DNA from: Neobacillus jeddahensis
GTDB lineage: Bacteria > Bacillota > Bacilli > Bacillales > Cytobacillaceae
Assembly (NCBI RefSeq): GCF_000612625.1
Contig: NZ_CCAS010000018.1
Coordinates: forward strand, 1-64,000
DNA: 64,000 nt
Direction of reading: 5' to 3'
Positions within the stretch are counted from its first letter, which is position 1. Every line of letters starts with the position of its first letter. Positions 1 through 8,503 of this stretch are shown here, in pieces. Position numbers and translations under genes: made by a program. The notes below the pieces were generated by a model. It was given only the letters and a program-made list of their open reading frames with translations, did no database searches and was not told where the DNA came from.

Positions 1-1
1 A

Positions 2-85
2 GTTGGATTTGGGGGCGGATTTGCGCTAATCGTCGTCTTGTTTATCCTATTGATTATTGTAGGTGCAGCTTGCTTTAGCTGGTAA
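2..85 (+). CDS. YjcZ-family spore protein, C-terminal part
   Basis: The window opens inside this gene; only the last 27 codons and a TAA are present. The visible peptide reads VGFGGGFALIVVLFILLIIV and ends GAACFSW. A glycine-rich lead followed by one hydrophobic helix is the pattern of the short YjcZ-family sporulation proteins of Bacillus, which are about 25-50 residues long and probably membrane-associated in the spore. The start lies outside the window. Function beyond spore association is unknown. Confidence rests on the strong pattern match despite the truncation. Confidence 0.75.
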   Translation, partial: VGFGGGFALIVVLFILLIIVGAACFSW

Positions 86-90
86 TAAGA

Positions 91-130
91 ACATCTCTAG
101 CCCTTAGGCGCTAGAGAGCTAGACACGAAA
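91..130. repeat. Copy of a dispersed structured repeat
   Basis: A short GC-richer block with the inverted arms TCTCTAG and CTAGAGA. Its reverse complement reads TGTCTAGCTC then a GCGCCTA-type core, like the element at 59833-59909. It may also end transcription of the YjcZ-family gene. The copy is partial compared with the 59.8 kb element. Confidence 0.5.
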
Positions 131-171
131 GAAAACAGAAATCGCTCTACAATTAATCAAATTACAATACA

Positions 172-201
172 AAAACCCGTTTGCTTACTCAAACGGGTTT
201 T
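172..201 (-). terminator. Intrinsic terminator of the DUF1232 gene
   Basis: Perfect arms CCCGTTTG and CAAACGGG, extended by A and T runs, overlap the stop codon of the minus-strand DUF1232 gene. Read on the minus strand, the stem is followed by a run of T. Confidence 0.75.
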
Positions 202-604
202 CTAATTTACTGGAGTTAGTATTTTTCCATTGGCTAAATGCATCCAACTCACCTGATAATTTTTTTATGGTGTAACCAATGACAGCCGCGTCATCTATAA
301 TCCCAATCCCGATGATAAAGTCAGGGACTAGGTCTAGTGGTGATACGAAATATAAGAGGGCACCTATAACGGTAATAATCGTACTCTTAGTGACATCTCG
401 ATATTCACCTTTAGAATAAGCTTTTATTAACTCAACAAAGAGTTGCAGCTTATCCCATGCTTCGCCTAAGGTTCCTTTTTTTTCATTTCCTTTTTTTATT
501 ACATTATGGAGTAAGCCTTTTAACTTTTTTTGATTGTTGATTAATTCGTTCGCTTCGCCATTATACTTATTCTGTTCCTTTTCAAGACGCTCTTTACGGA
601 ACAA
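185..604 (-). CDS. DUF1232 (YkvA-like) membrane protein
   Basis: A small membrane-associated protein of unknown biochemical role. The core ALLYFVSPLDLVPDFIIGIG followed by IDDAAVIG is the DUF1232 signature; it is preceded by a charged helical region (KKLKGLLHNVIKKGNEKKG). The open frame extends up to a TTG at 733, but no ribosome site precedes it. A TTG at 604 lies about six bases after AAGGAAGTG and gives 139 residues starting FRKERLEKEQ, near the usual family length and N-terminus, so it is preferred. An ATG at 682 is a weaker alternative. It is transcribed in the same direction as the FtsH-like gene upstream and closes with its own terminator. Confidence 0.8.
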   Translation of the reverse strand: MFRKERLEKEQNKYNGEANELINNQKKLKGLLHNVIKKGNEKKGTLGEAWDKLQLFVELIKAYSKGEYRDVTKSTIITVIGALLYFVSPLDLVPDFIIGIGIIDDAAVIGYTIKKLSGELDAFSQWKNTNSSKLENPFE

Positions 605-753
605 TCCGATCACTTCCTTTAACTGGAATACAAGGTTAGTGTACCACCAAAAATGAAATTCATTAAGTATTTGAACCATAATAAATGGAAAAGACCAGGT
701 GCCAAAGAACAGCACTTGGTCTATGTGATGCAAATAATAGATTTTTATCGAAC

Positions 754-2466
754 TCAGGTTGCGTTACCTCTAATAATGGCTTCCACTTCTGAGCCCTCTA
801 ATGTTTCTTTCTTTAATAATGACTCGACTAATTGTTCATACTGAGGTTGATGGTTTTTTATTAAGGTTTCGGCCTGCACAATCCCTTTTGCAAATAGGGC
901 TTGCATATGTTTTTCTTTATCTTGTTTATTAAATGTCAGTGTGAAGCCGTTTTGAAGCATTCCAGTATCGACCATTTGTTCGATGATTTGTTTTGCTTGC
1001 TGCACATCGCCACTGACGCCAATGCTATGTTCACCAAGGCAAATTCTTTCAGCAACCCCCCCGGCTAATATCATGGCAACACGGTCCAAAAGATCACTTG
1101 TTGTTGATAAATGCAACTCTTTTGGGATTGGTGCTACATAGCCAAGTGCTTCCCCACGCGGTATAATGGTGGCCTTTCTCACTGAACCTGGTTTAGTTAA
1201 GGAGGCAACAATCGCATGCCCGGCTTCATGAATGGCAACACGACGTTTTGTTTCAGTATCCTGTAAGGAGCGAGAAGTGCTACCCAAAATAGTTCTATCA
1301 AGGGCATAATCAAGATCATGTTTGTGAATTTGATCCTGGCCATTTCTGACGGCACGTCGACTTGCGGTTTCAAAAAGAGATTGAAGCTCAGCACCTGAAA
1401 ACCCGGATGTGCTCTCAGCCAAGTCATCTAAGCTTGCAAAAACATCTTCTGATAGGGATTTTCCTTTTGCGTGAATGTCGATAATTTCTCTTCGACCCTT
1501 TGTATCTGGCAATGGAACATGGAAGGAAAAGTCGATTCTTCCTGGACGGAGGAAGGCTTCATCAAGCATGTCCTTTCTGTTTGTGGCCGCAATAAATAAA
1601 ATCCCGTCATTGGAATGACCACCATCGAGCTGTACAAGAAGTTCTGTTAAGGTTTTTTCTGCCTCTTCACCACCATGAGCTTTACGTTTGCCAGCTAAAG
1701 CATCAACTTCATCGATAAATATGACAGCAGGTCCTTGTTTTCTTGCCGTTTGAAAAAGGGATCGGACACGGCTTGCACCAACCCCGATAAAAAGTTCGTT
1801 AAAAGCAGAGCCGCTTGCTGAAAAGAAAGAAGCATTTAATTCACGGGCAATTGCTTGAGCTAATAGGGTTTTACCTGTCCCAGGAGGACCGTACAAAAGA
1901 ATCCCTTTTGGTGGCTTAATGCCTAGTTTACTAGCCCGTTCTGGTTCTTTTAAGGTCGACAGTGTTTGCATTATTTCTTCTTTCATTTCATCACCTAATC
2001 CACCTACATCATCCATAGTTATAGAAGGAAGAGGCCTTGATTTGGCGACGCTGTTTTTCATTGAATTATGAAGACCGAATCCACCTTTTGTTTTTTGTAG
2101 GGCAAATGCAGCAGCGGCAAGAATAAGAATTACTCCACCCATAATCCATTTTCCATATCGGCTACTACTAGAATAGGTATATTCGATATTATACTTTTCA
2201 ACAAGCTTTTCAACCATTTGACTATTCGGAGGAACATGGGAAACAAATTTTGAATCGCCTGCTTTCAAATAGAGGACGCCGTTTGCCTGTTCTGTAAGTG
2301 TAACGGTTTTCCCTTTTTGTGCTTGAATTGTTTTCTCTATTGAGGCGAAAGGTATATCGCGTTCATTATTTGAAGTATGGACATACCAAGTGATTCCTGT
2401 AATGACTAAAAAGAACACTGCGAACAGTGGAATAAACTTGGAAACTACTTTTCTACTTTGATCCAT
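754..2466 (-). CDS. Short FtsH-family membrane AAA+ zinc protease paralogue
   Basis: An ATP-driven membrane protease that would extract and degrade membrane or cytosolic proteins. In 573-residue numbering from the upstream ATG, it shows a membrane segment near 14-33, a small extracytoplasmic domain, a second membrane segment near 110-127, Walker A GPPGTGKT at 196-203, Walker B VIFIDEVDAL at 251-260, second-region-of-homology arginines R310 and R313, zinc motif HEAGH at 416-420, and a likely third ligand D490 in SGDVQQA. All catalytic elements are present. It lacks the long C-terminal tail of canonical FtsH (about 640 residues), so it is probably a second, specialised copy. The ATG at 2475 abuts AGAGGAG with no spacing, so the ATG at 2466 (nine bases away) is chosen, giving 570 residues. 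Confidence 0.85.
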   Translation of the reverse strand: MDQSRKVVSKFIPLFAVFFLVITGITWYVHTSNNERDIPFASIEKTIQAQKGKTVTLTEQANGVLYLKAGDSKFVSHVPPNSQMVEKLVEKYNIEYTYSSSSRYGKWIMGGVILILAAAAFALQKTKGGFGLHNSMKNSVAKSRPLPSITMDDVGGLGDEMKEEIMQTLSTLKEPERASKLGIKPPKGILLYGPPGTGKTLLAQAIARELNASFFSASGSAFNELFIGVGASRVRSLFQTARKQGPAVIFIDEVDALAGKRKAHGGEEAEKTLTELLVQLDGGHSNDGILFIAATNRKDMLDEAFLRPGRIDFSFHVPLPDTKGRREIIDIHAKGKSLSEDVFASLDDLAESTSGFSGAELQSLFETASRRAVRNGQDQIHKHDLDYALDRTILGSTSRSLQDTETKRRVAIHEAGHAIVASLTKPGSVRKATIIPRGEALGYVAPIPKELHLSTTSDLLDRVAMILAGGVAERICLGEHSIGVSGDVQQAKQIIEQMVDTGMLQNGFTLTFNKQDKEKHMQALFAKGIVQAETLIKNHQPQYEQLVESLLKKETLEGSEVEAIIRGNAT

Positions 2467-2562
2467 TTCGTTCATCTCCTCTAATAGGGTCCTCTCTATT
2501 ATAAAGAGATTCCCAGAAAAATGGATGTGGGAATCGGTGGAAGAAAGTAATCGAAAAACTTA

Positions 2563-2602
2563 TAAAAAAACACTTTCTTACTGTATATAAGGAAGTGTTT
2601 TA
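2563..2602 (-). terminator. Terminator of the 2609-2869 gene
   Basis: Arms ACACTTTCTTA and TAAGGAAGTGT pair with one G-T. On the minus strand the stem is followed by a run of T (A run at 2564-2570 on the plus strand). Confidence 0.7.
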
Positions 2603-2608
2603 AGATAG

Positions 2609-2869
2609 CTATGACAATAAGCGAAGATGGGGGATGATCGGCATTAGGACACTTTGAGCAAGGACACCAATGCTAATCCCAGTAGAGGAGGCTTTACTCC
2701 ATTTAAAAACATGAACTTTTTCATCCTTTCCTTCATACAAAAATAATAGCTGCTCACCTTCTTCAGCAATACCAATTTTTTTAAAGGAAACTTTATTTTG
2801 CTCCAGGACTATTTCGAACGCTCTGTGTATTAATGCTAAGGTATGCGAATCAATTTTATTAATTTCCAT
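2609..2869 (-). CDS. Hypothetical 86-residue protein
   Basis: I do not recognise the family. The start is well supported: AGGAGGA stands six to seven bases before the ATG. The N-terminal half is an amphipathic helix (MEINKIDSHTLALIHRAFEI), the middle has alternating short strands (KKIGIAEEGEQLLFLYEGKD), and the C-terminus is hydrophobic (GISIGVLAQSVLMPIIPHL). No signal peptide or catalytic motif is visible. It is monocistronic, with its own terminator, between the FtsH-like gene and divergent prfC. Confidence 0.65.
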   Translation of the reverse strand: MEINKIDSHTLALIHRAFEIVLEQNKVSFKKIGIAEEGEQLLFLYEGKDEKVHVFKWSKASSTGISIGVLAQSVLMPIIPHLRLLS

Positions 2870-3169
2870 ATATCCTCCTGGGGATGCTAATTTATATCAC
2901 TATATATCATCATTATATTCCTTAAGCAGGGTTGATAAAAGAAAAAATCAGTGACGTTAAATAGAAATATTGCAAAGTTTTCGTTTGCGAGATAAGATTG
3001 AAGTTATGGATAAAAGAAATTCCCCCGTTTAACGGGTAGTAAACGAATGAAGTTGAAGAAAAAAAGGCTTAGTAATAAACTGCTCATAACAGCCAATGTC
3101 AACTAACCCTCCGTGGGAAATAACCACTTAGGGAAGTTTCACTTCATTGTCAAAAGAGAGGAAGACAAG
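2870..3169 (+). other. prfC upstream region with possible structured leader
   Basis: This 300-base interval has no convincing gene. It holds a small hairpin made from CCCG and CGGG (about 3024-3037). It also has an eight-base complement: AATGAAGT near 3046 matches ACTTCATT near 3142, just before the prfC ribosome site. A GTG at 3113 is in frame with prfC but has no ribosome site. I recognise no named riboswitch here. Confidence 0.35.
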
Positions 3170-4750
3170 ATGGGTAACAATTTTACAGAAGAAGTATTGT
3201 CACGCCGGACATTTGCAATTATTTCCCACCCGGATGCAGGTAAAACGACGCTGACAGAAAAATTATTATTATTCGGTGGAGCTATACGTGACGCTGGTAC
3301 GGTAAAAGCAAAGAAAACTGGGAAATTCGCCACAAGTGACTGGATGGAAATAGAAAAACAACGTGGGATTTCTGTTACTTCCAGTGTAATGCAATTTGAT
3401 TATGACGGATTTCGAGTTAATATTTTGGATACTCCGGGGCATCAGGACTTCAGTGAAGATACGTACAGAACGTTGATGGCCGTAGATAGCGCAGTTATGA
3501 TTGTCGATTCAGCAAAAGGGATAGAAGAACAAACACTCAAGCTATTTAAAGTATGCCGCATGCGTGGTATTCCCATTTTCACCTTTATGAATAAGTTGGA
3601 TCGTCAAGGGAAGGCACCACTTGAACTGTTAGCCGAGTTAGAAGAAGTACTTGGAATTGAATCGTATCCGATGAATTGGCCAATTGGAATGGGTAAAGAG
3701 TTCTTAGGTATTTATGATCGTTTTAACAATCGGGTCGAACAATTTCGTGTAAGTGAAGAGGAACGATTTATTCCTCTAAATGAGGATGGCGAGATTGAAG
3801 GCGACCATTCATTAAAAACCTCTGGACTCTATGATCAAACCTTAGATGAAATTATGCTGCTTAATGAAGCAGGAAATGAATTTTCGGCCCAAAAAATAGC
3901 GGACGGAGCCCTGACTCCAGTATTCTTTGGGAGTGCACTAACAAACTTTGGCGTTCAAACATTTCTAGAGTCATATTTGCAATTTGCACCACCGCCAAAG
4001 GCGCGTAATTCATCGATAGGTGAAATAGATCCATTAGCAGAACAATTCTCAGGCTTTGTCTTTAAAATTCAAGCCAATATGAATCCAGCTCATCGTGATC
4101 GTATTGCCTTTATACGTGTTTGTTCTGGAAAGTTTGAGCGGGGAATGACCGTTAATATTCCACGCTTAGGAAAACAATTAAAACTTTCGCAGTCTACATC
4201 GTTTATGGCTGAAGAACGAAATACAGTGGAAGAAGCGGTAAGTGGAGACATTATTGGTTTATATGATACAGGGACATACCAAATTGGGGATACGTTGACC
4301 TCCGGTAAGGATGACTTCCAATTTGAAAGATTACCGCAATTTACGCCTGAATTGTATGTGAAAGTTTCAGCAAAAAATGTAATGAAGCAGAAGTCCTTTT
4401 ATAAAGGTATTGAGCAGCTTGTTCAAGAAGGAGCGATTCAGCTTTTTAAGACCGCGAGGATGGATGAGTATTTATTGGGTGCAGTTGGCCAATTGCAATT
4501 TGAAGTTTTTGAGCATCGAATGAGAAATGAGTATAATGCTGAGGTCCTAATGGAACGAGTGGGCTCTAAAATTGCCCGTTGGGTTGAAAATGAAACGGTG
4601 GATGAAAATCTTTCAAGTTCGAGAAGTCTTTTAGTAAAAGACCGCTATGGTCAGTATGTATTCTTATTCGAGAACGACTTCGCCTTACGGTGGTTCCAAG
4701 AAAAAAATCCTACGATTCAGCTGTTTAATCCAATGGATCAGCAAGAATAG
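3170..4750 (+). CDS. prfC: Peptide chain release factor 3
   Basis: A translational GTPase that recycles class I release factors from the ribosome after peptide release. The G-domain motifs are clear: [13 protein letters not shown] (G1), the switch region around [19 protein letters not shown] (G3) and [10 protein letters not shown] (G4). The translation-factor second domain and the RF3-specific C-terminal domain follow ([14 protein letters not shown]). The length of 526 residues is normal for RF3 and too short for EF-G. The ATG at 3170 follows GAGAGGAAG and is preferred to an in-frame GTG at 3113. Many Bacillus species lack RF3, so its presence is a mild lineage marker. Confidence 0.93.
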   Translation: MGNNFTEEVLSRRTFAIISHPDAGKTTLTEKLLLFGGAIRDAGTVKAKKTGKFATSDWMEIEKQRGISVTSSVMQFDYDGFRVNILDTPGHQDFSEDTYRTLMAVDSAVMIVDSAKGIEEQTLKLFKVCRMRGIPIFTFMNKLDRQGKAPLELLAELEEVLGIESYPMNWPIGMGKEFLGIYDRFNNRVEQFRVSEEERFIPLNEDGEIEGDHSLKTSGLYDQTLDEIMLLNEAGNEFSAQKIADGALTPVFFGSALTNFGVQTFLESYLQFAPPPKARNSSIGEIDPLAEQFSGFVFKIQANMNPAHRDRIAFIRVCSGKFERGMTVNIPRLGKQLKLSQSTSFMAEERNTVEEAVSGDIIGLYDTGTYQIGDTLTSGKDDFQFERLPQFTPELYVKVSAKNVMKQKSFYKGIEQLVQEGAIQLFKTARMDEYLLGAVGQLQFEVFEHRMRNEYNAEVLMERVGSKIARWVENETVDENLSSSRSLLVKDRYGQYVFLFENDFALRWFQEKNPTIQLFNPMDQQE

Positions 4751-4789
4751 AAGGATAAGATTACTTATATAATTCTGGTGGTTCAGTAG

Positions 4790-4814
4790 CAGCGGGTTCA
4801 TCCCGCTGTTTTTA
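4790..4814 (+). terminator. prfC terminator
   Basis: Stem CAGCGGG and CCCGCTG around TTCAT, followed by a run of T. Confidence 0.85.
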
Positions 4815-4916
4815 TATGAAAATATAACTGAAAATTCAGATAAATATCTTGACGAACCTATTTGGAAGAAATTACAATGAATTAAATGTCTTATAGTATA
4901 ATTAGGAGGAGATGGA

Positions 4917-6014
4917 TTGAACAAAGGGTATTTTTTTACAGGTTTTCCTGGATTCATTTGTAATCAGTTGATTCGTGAAATATTGAAACAAAATGATTGT
5001 AATGGGACTGTCTACGTTCTGGTCCTGCCGAGTATGTTAGATAAAGCAAATATCGAACGCTTGGCCATTATTTCGGAGTTGGGACTAAGTGAAGACTCGT
5101 TCAAGCTTGTCGAGGGAGATATTACAATCCAAGGTATACTACACGGAACTGAAGAACAGGCAGAATTAAGAAAAAAAGTGACCCATGTATTTCATCTAGC
5201 TGCTATTTATGATCTTGCCGTACCGAGAGATATTGCGTATAAAGTGAATGTCTCAGGTACGAATCATGTAAACGAATGGGTTAAGACACTTGTTCATTTA
5301 GAGAGATATATTTATTTTAGTACCGCTTATGTGGTGGGAGAACGTGAAGGTACACTCTTTGAAACTGAGTTAATTAGACCAGATCACTTCAAAAACCATT
5401 ATGAAGAAACAAAGTTTGAAGCAGAAGTTTTAGTTAATAGTTTGAAAAATCAACTGCCAATAACGATTATTCGTCCCGGAATAGTGAAGGGGCATTCGAA
5501 CACTGGAGAAACGATTAAGTTCGATGGTCCTTATTTTATCATGAACTTTTTAGAACGGTTAAAGTTTTTGCCGATTATACCCAAATTAGGTAAAGGGGAG
5601 GCCATCGTCAATCTTGTCCCAATCGATTATATAATTCGAGCGACTACTTATTTAAGTTTTTTAGATAAAGCTGCTGGAAAAACCTATCATTTAACAGATC
5701 CAAGTCCTTATCGGGCCTCCGAGATTTACGAAGTAATGATGCAGGAGCTTTTGGGCAAAGAGCCAAAAGGAATGATTCCCATCACATTAGGAAAATGGTT
5801 TCTCTCGATTAAACCGATCAGGAAATATCTTGGAGTGGAGAAGGAAGCCTTAGATTATTTTACATGGATGGGAGAGTTTGATTGCAGCCAAGCAGTTGAG
5901 GATTTAAAGGAATCGGGGATCAGGTGTCCCGACTTTAAAGAGGGAATTAAGCCGATGGCAACTTTTTATTTGCAGCAAAAGAATAATCCTAAATACCAAA
6001 TAAATATTTTATAG
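4917..6014 (+). CDS. SDR thioester-reductase-like (NAD-binding_4) protein
   Basis: An extended short-chain dehydrogenase of the male-sterility/thioester-reductase type. Relatives reduce fatty acyl-CoA or acyl-carrier thioesters to aldehydes with NAD(P)H. The nucleotide loop TGFPGFIC is at residues 8-15, HVFHLAAIYD follows, and the catalytic tyrosine and lysine sit in HYEETKFEAE. The start is TTG at 4917, seven bases after AGGAGG. Sixteen bases separate it from an aldehyde dehydrogenase, so the two form an operon. The context suggests handling of a long-chain acyl group and its aldehyde; the substrate is an inference. Confidence 0.75.
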   Translation: MNKGYFFTGFPGFICNQLIREILKQNDCNGTVYVLVLPSMLDKANIERLAIISELGLSEDSFKLVEGDITIQGILHGTEEQAELRKKVTHVFHLAAIYDLAVPRDIAYKVNVSGTNHVNEWVKTLVHLERYIYFSTAYVVGEREGTLFETELIRPDHFKNHYEETKFEAEVLVNSLKNQLPITIIRPGIVKGHSNTGETIKFDGPYFIMNFLERLKFLPIIPKLGKGEAIVNLVPIDYIIRATTYLSFLDKAAGKTYHLTDPSPYRASEIYEVMMQELLGKEPKGMIPITLGKWFLSIKPIRKYLGVEKEALDYFTWMGEFDCSQAVEDLKESGIRCPDFKEGIKPMATFYLQQKNNPKYQINIL

Positions 6015-6030
6015 AGAGAGGTGGCTCCTC

Positions 6031-7569
6031 GTGACAGGAGTTCAAGAAAAGCTCAAAGTGATTGCCCCAGCAACGGGTGAGCAAATTGGGGAGATTGAAG
6101 AAACCCCGATAAGACAGGTTGAGCAGTTTTATCATAGGGGAAGGATGGCCTTCAATGATTGGAGTCAACTACCGTTAAAGAAGCGACTCGACTATTTACG
6201 AACGCTTAAGGAGATTATGGTTAATCAGATGGAAGCGATCGCAAAAATAATTGCCGATGATACGGGGAAAGTTTTAACAGAGGCGATAATTGCTGATATT
6301 ATGCCTACACTGGATGGAATCGATCATATGTGTAAGCATGCTGAAAAAGTCCTCAAAGGTAAAAAAGTGGCTACACCTGTGTTATTAATCGGAAAAAAAT
6401 CGTCGATTGAATATATGCCAAGGGGAGTCGTTCTTGTCATCTCTCCATGGAATTACCCATTCCAGCTTGCGATGATTCCTGTTATAAGTGCATTAGTAGC
6501 AGGGAATACTGTTATTTTAAAACCATCAGAGGTAACTCCGCTTGTTGGAAAATGTATTGAGGAGTTGTTTAGTCAAGCAGGCTTTCCAGAAGGGGTTATT
6601 CAAGTAGCACATGGAGGCAAAGAGGTAGGGGCTGCCTTTACAACTGGAAAACCAGATTACATTTTTTTTACCGGCTCAGTGCGTACAGGAAAAATTATTC
6701 AGCAGGTGGCAGCAAAAGATCTTATTCCAACGACACTAGAGCTTGGTGGGAAAGATCCGCTGATAGTGTTTGCCGATGCACATTTGGAAAGAGCTGCGAA
6801 AGGGGCGGTATGGGCCGCATTTACCAATAGTGGTCAAGTATGTATGAGTGCAGAAAGACTTTATGTGGAAAAGACCATCTATCCACAATTTCTTGCTTTA
6901 TTGAAAAAGGAAATTTCCACATTGCGGCATGGTTCTGACCGTGATGCAGATGTGGGTTCTATGACGTTTCCAGCCCAAATTGATATTGTTAAAGAACAGT
7001 TAACAGACGCATTAAATAAAGGTGCTGTACTAGAAACGGGCTTATCACCAGAGGAATGGGAACATGGAATGTTTCTACCATTGACTGTCGTGAAGAATGT
7101 TAACCATCAAATGAAAATTGTTCAAGAGGAGTCGTTTGGACCCATCCTCCCTGTTATACCATTTGAAAGTGAGGAAGAAGTCATAGCTCTTGCGAATGAT
7201 ACCAAGTATGGATTAAATGCCAGTGTTTGGACGAAGGATCGACAAAAGGCTCGTCGTGTTGCCTCAAAATTAGTGAGTGGAGCGGTTGTCATTAATGATG
7301 CAATCATCTCCGTTGCTAATCACGGACTTCCGTTTGGAGGGGCAAAGCAAAGCGGGATTGGTAGGTATCATGGTGATGGTGGACTGAAAATTTTCTGTCA
7401 TGAAAAATCGATTATTGAGGATAGTGGTAGAAAAAAGACAGAAATTCATTGGTACCCCTACCGCGATAAATATCCCCTCTTTTTAACCCTTTTTCAAAGT
7501 TATTTTAAAACAAACAAAAATTGGATAAAATTCTCCAAAATGTATGTGAAGCTTTTAAAAAAAGGGTAA
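6031..7569 (+). CDS. Aldehyde dehydrogenase family protein
   Basis: NAD(P)-dependent oxidation of an aldehyde to the acid. Seen: SPWNYPFQ with N141, KPSE with K164, TTLELGGKDP with general base E247, and NSGQVCMSAE with catalytic C281. All active-site residues are present. About 50 residues after the catalytic domain (YPYRDKYPLFLTLFQSYFK onward) are aromatic and basic, which would suit association with a membrane. The start is GTG at 6031 after AGAGAGGTGG. It is co-transcribed with the upstream SDR, probably consuming or exchanging its aldehyde product. Confidence 0.85.
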   Translation: MTGVQEKLKVIAPATGEQIGEIEETPIRQVEQFYHRGRMAFNDWSQLPLKKRLDYLRTLKEIMVNQMEAIAKIIADDTGKVLTEAIIADIMPTLDGIDHMCKHAEKVLKGKKVATPVLLIGKKSSIEYMPRGVVLVISPWNYPFQLAMIPVISALVAGNTVILKPSEVTPLVGKCIEELFSQAGFPEGVIQVAHGGKEVGAAFTTGKPDYIFFTGSVRTGKIIQQVAAKDLIPTTLELGGKDPLIVFADAHLERAAKGAVWAAFTNSGQVCMSAERLYVEKTIYPQFLALLKKEISTLRHGSDRDADVGSMTFPAQIDIVKEQLTDALNKGAVLETGLSPEEWEHGMFLPLTVVKNVNHQMKIVQEESFGPILPVIPFESEEEVIALANDTKYGLNASVWTKDRQKARRVASKLVSGAVVINDAIISVANHGLPFGGAKQSGIGRYHGDGGLKIFCHEKSIIEDSGRKKTEIHWYPYRDKYPLFLTLFQSYFKTNKNWIKFSKMYVKLLKKG

Positions 7570-7677
7570 AGGTTGGAAAATTATTTTGTATCCTCCCATT
7601 ATTTTGGCATTGGATTGGATAAGCTAAATTGAGAGGTTTTTATAGACAAAATTGCCATAAAGAAGCGGGATTGTACA

Positions 7678-8145
7678 ATGAAAAAAATGAACAGATTGGA
7701 AGCCGTCTTGTGGAATATAGCATTTCCTGGTTTTAGTCAATTGTTAATGGGACATTATATCAAGGGAGTTTTATTTGTTGTCCTCGAATTTATTATGAAT
7801 GTTCAAAGTCATTTTAATCAGGCAATTATGTACAGTTTCTTAGGCGAAATCGAAAAAGCAGAGCTGGTCATAAACTATCAATGGCTTATGTTTTATCCAT
7901 GTGTCTACATGTTTTCACTATGGGATGGATACCGATCAGCGATGCCTTCGGACGAAAGGTATTCCTATTTGCCATTTGTTTTTTGTGCCTACTTTGTGAC
8001 AGTAGGTTTAATGATATCGCCGAAAGTAACCATATTCGAGATACATCCGGGTCCTGTTTTTTTGCCAATGCTATTTCTCATTCCAGGGATTCTGATAGGG
8101 GGATTGATTAAAACGGTTCTAAAAGTAAGATTCAAAAATCAATAA
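7678..8145 (+). CDS. Polytopic membrane protein, unknown function
   Basis: This 155-residue protein has about four hydrophobic segments. The N-terminal motif FPGFSQLLMGHYIKGVLFVV resembles the PG-x-x-Q-x-x-x-G-x-x-x-KG signature of small TM2-like membrane proteins. Later segments cover FYPCVYMFSLWD, FVFCAYFVTVGLMIS and FLPMLFLIPGILIGGLI. No catalytic motif is visible. The upstream sequence (GAAGCGGGATTGTACA) gives only a weak ribosome site. It is followed by its own terminator. Confidence 0.65.
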   Translation: MKKMNRLEAVLWNIAFPGFSQLLMGHYIKGVLFVVLEFIMNVQSHFNQAIMYSFLGEIEKAELVINYQWLMFYPCVYMFSLWDGYRSAMPSDERYSYLPFVFCAYFVTVGLMISPKVTIFEIHPGPVFLPMLFLIPGILIGGLIKTVLKVRFKNQ

Positions 8146-8163
8146 TTTGTTTTACGCAAAAGG

Positions 8164-8200
8164 GCTTTAAATCAAGATAACTTGGTTGGAAGCTTTTTTT
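8164..8200 (+). terminator. Terminator after the 7678-8145 gene
   Basis: A long imperfect stem, GCTTTAAATCAAG with CTTGGTTGGAAGC and an ATAA loop (two G-T pairs, one mismatch), followed by seven T. Confidence 0.8.
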
Positions 8201-8220
8201 GTTGTGAAAAAGTTTTTAGG

Positions 8221-8251
8221 AACCCCCACAAACTATTTCAATAAAAACGTA
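8221..8251 (+). promoter_or_regulatory. Upstream SigI-type promoter-like element
   Basis: AACCCCC at 8221-8227, exactly 20 bases, then CGTA at 8248-8251. This equals the arrangement at 8443-8473 just before sigI. SigI promoters are described with an ACCCCC-like -35 and a CGAA-like -10. About 37 bases on comes AGAGGTGAGCA and then TTG, opening only a six-codon frame. It looks like a duplicated sigI promoter and ribosome-site unit whose gene is gone. Confidence 0.45.
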
Positions 8252-8442
8252 ACTATGTAGTGAAAAGCGGCCGCAAATAATTCTAGAGGTGAGCAATTTG
8301 AAGAAGCACACACATTAATGGGAAATACCAGAATCGAAAAAATTATCTTAGCAGTGGTAACAGAAAAATCACTGTTTAGCACTTGAACAATAAACAGGTG
8401 GAAAATAAAGCTATTCTTGGGGCTATATTTTTCAAAATGCTT

Positions 8443-8473
8443 AACCCCCATAAAGTCCAATACAACATGCGTA
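8443..8473 (+). promoter_or_regulatory. SigI-type promoter-like element of sigI
   Basis: AACCCCC at 8443-8449, a 20-base spacer and CGTA at 8470-8473, about 30 bases before the sigI ATG. Autoregulation of sigI by SigI is known in B. subtilis, so the position fits. The -10 differs from the reported CGAA by one base; a literal CGAA also occurs at 8488-8491. Confidence 0.5.
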
Positions 8474-8503
8474 TGTTATAATTGGTCGAATAGAGGTGAG
8501 CAG

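Noticed and set aside
653-844. Plus-strand frame of 63 codons
   Set aside because: Antisense to the DUF1232 region and the FtsH-like 3' end, no ribosome site.
8263-8290. GCGGCCGC followed by TCTAGAG, looking like a NotI/XbaI cloning scar
   Set aside because: The sites are separated by AAATAAT rather than a standard cassette junction, flanks are native-like AT-rich sequence, and the duplicated sigI control unit explains the TCTAGAGGTGAGC part.
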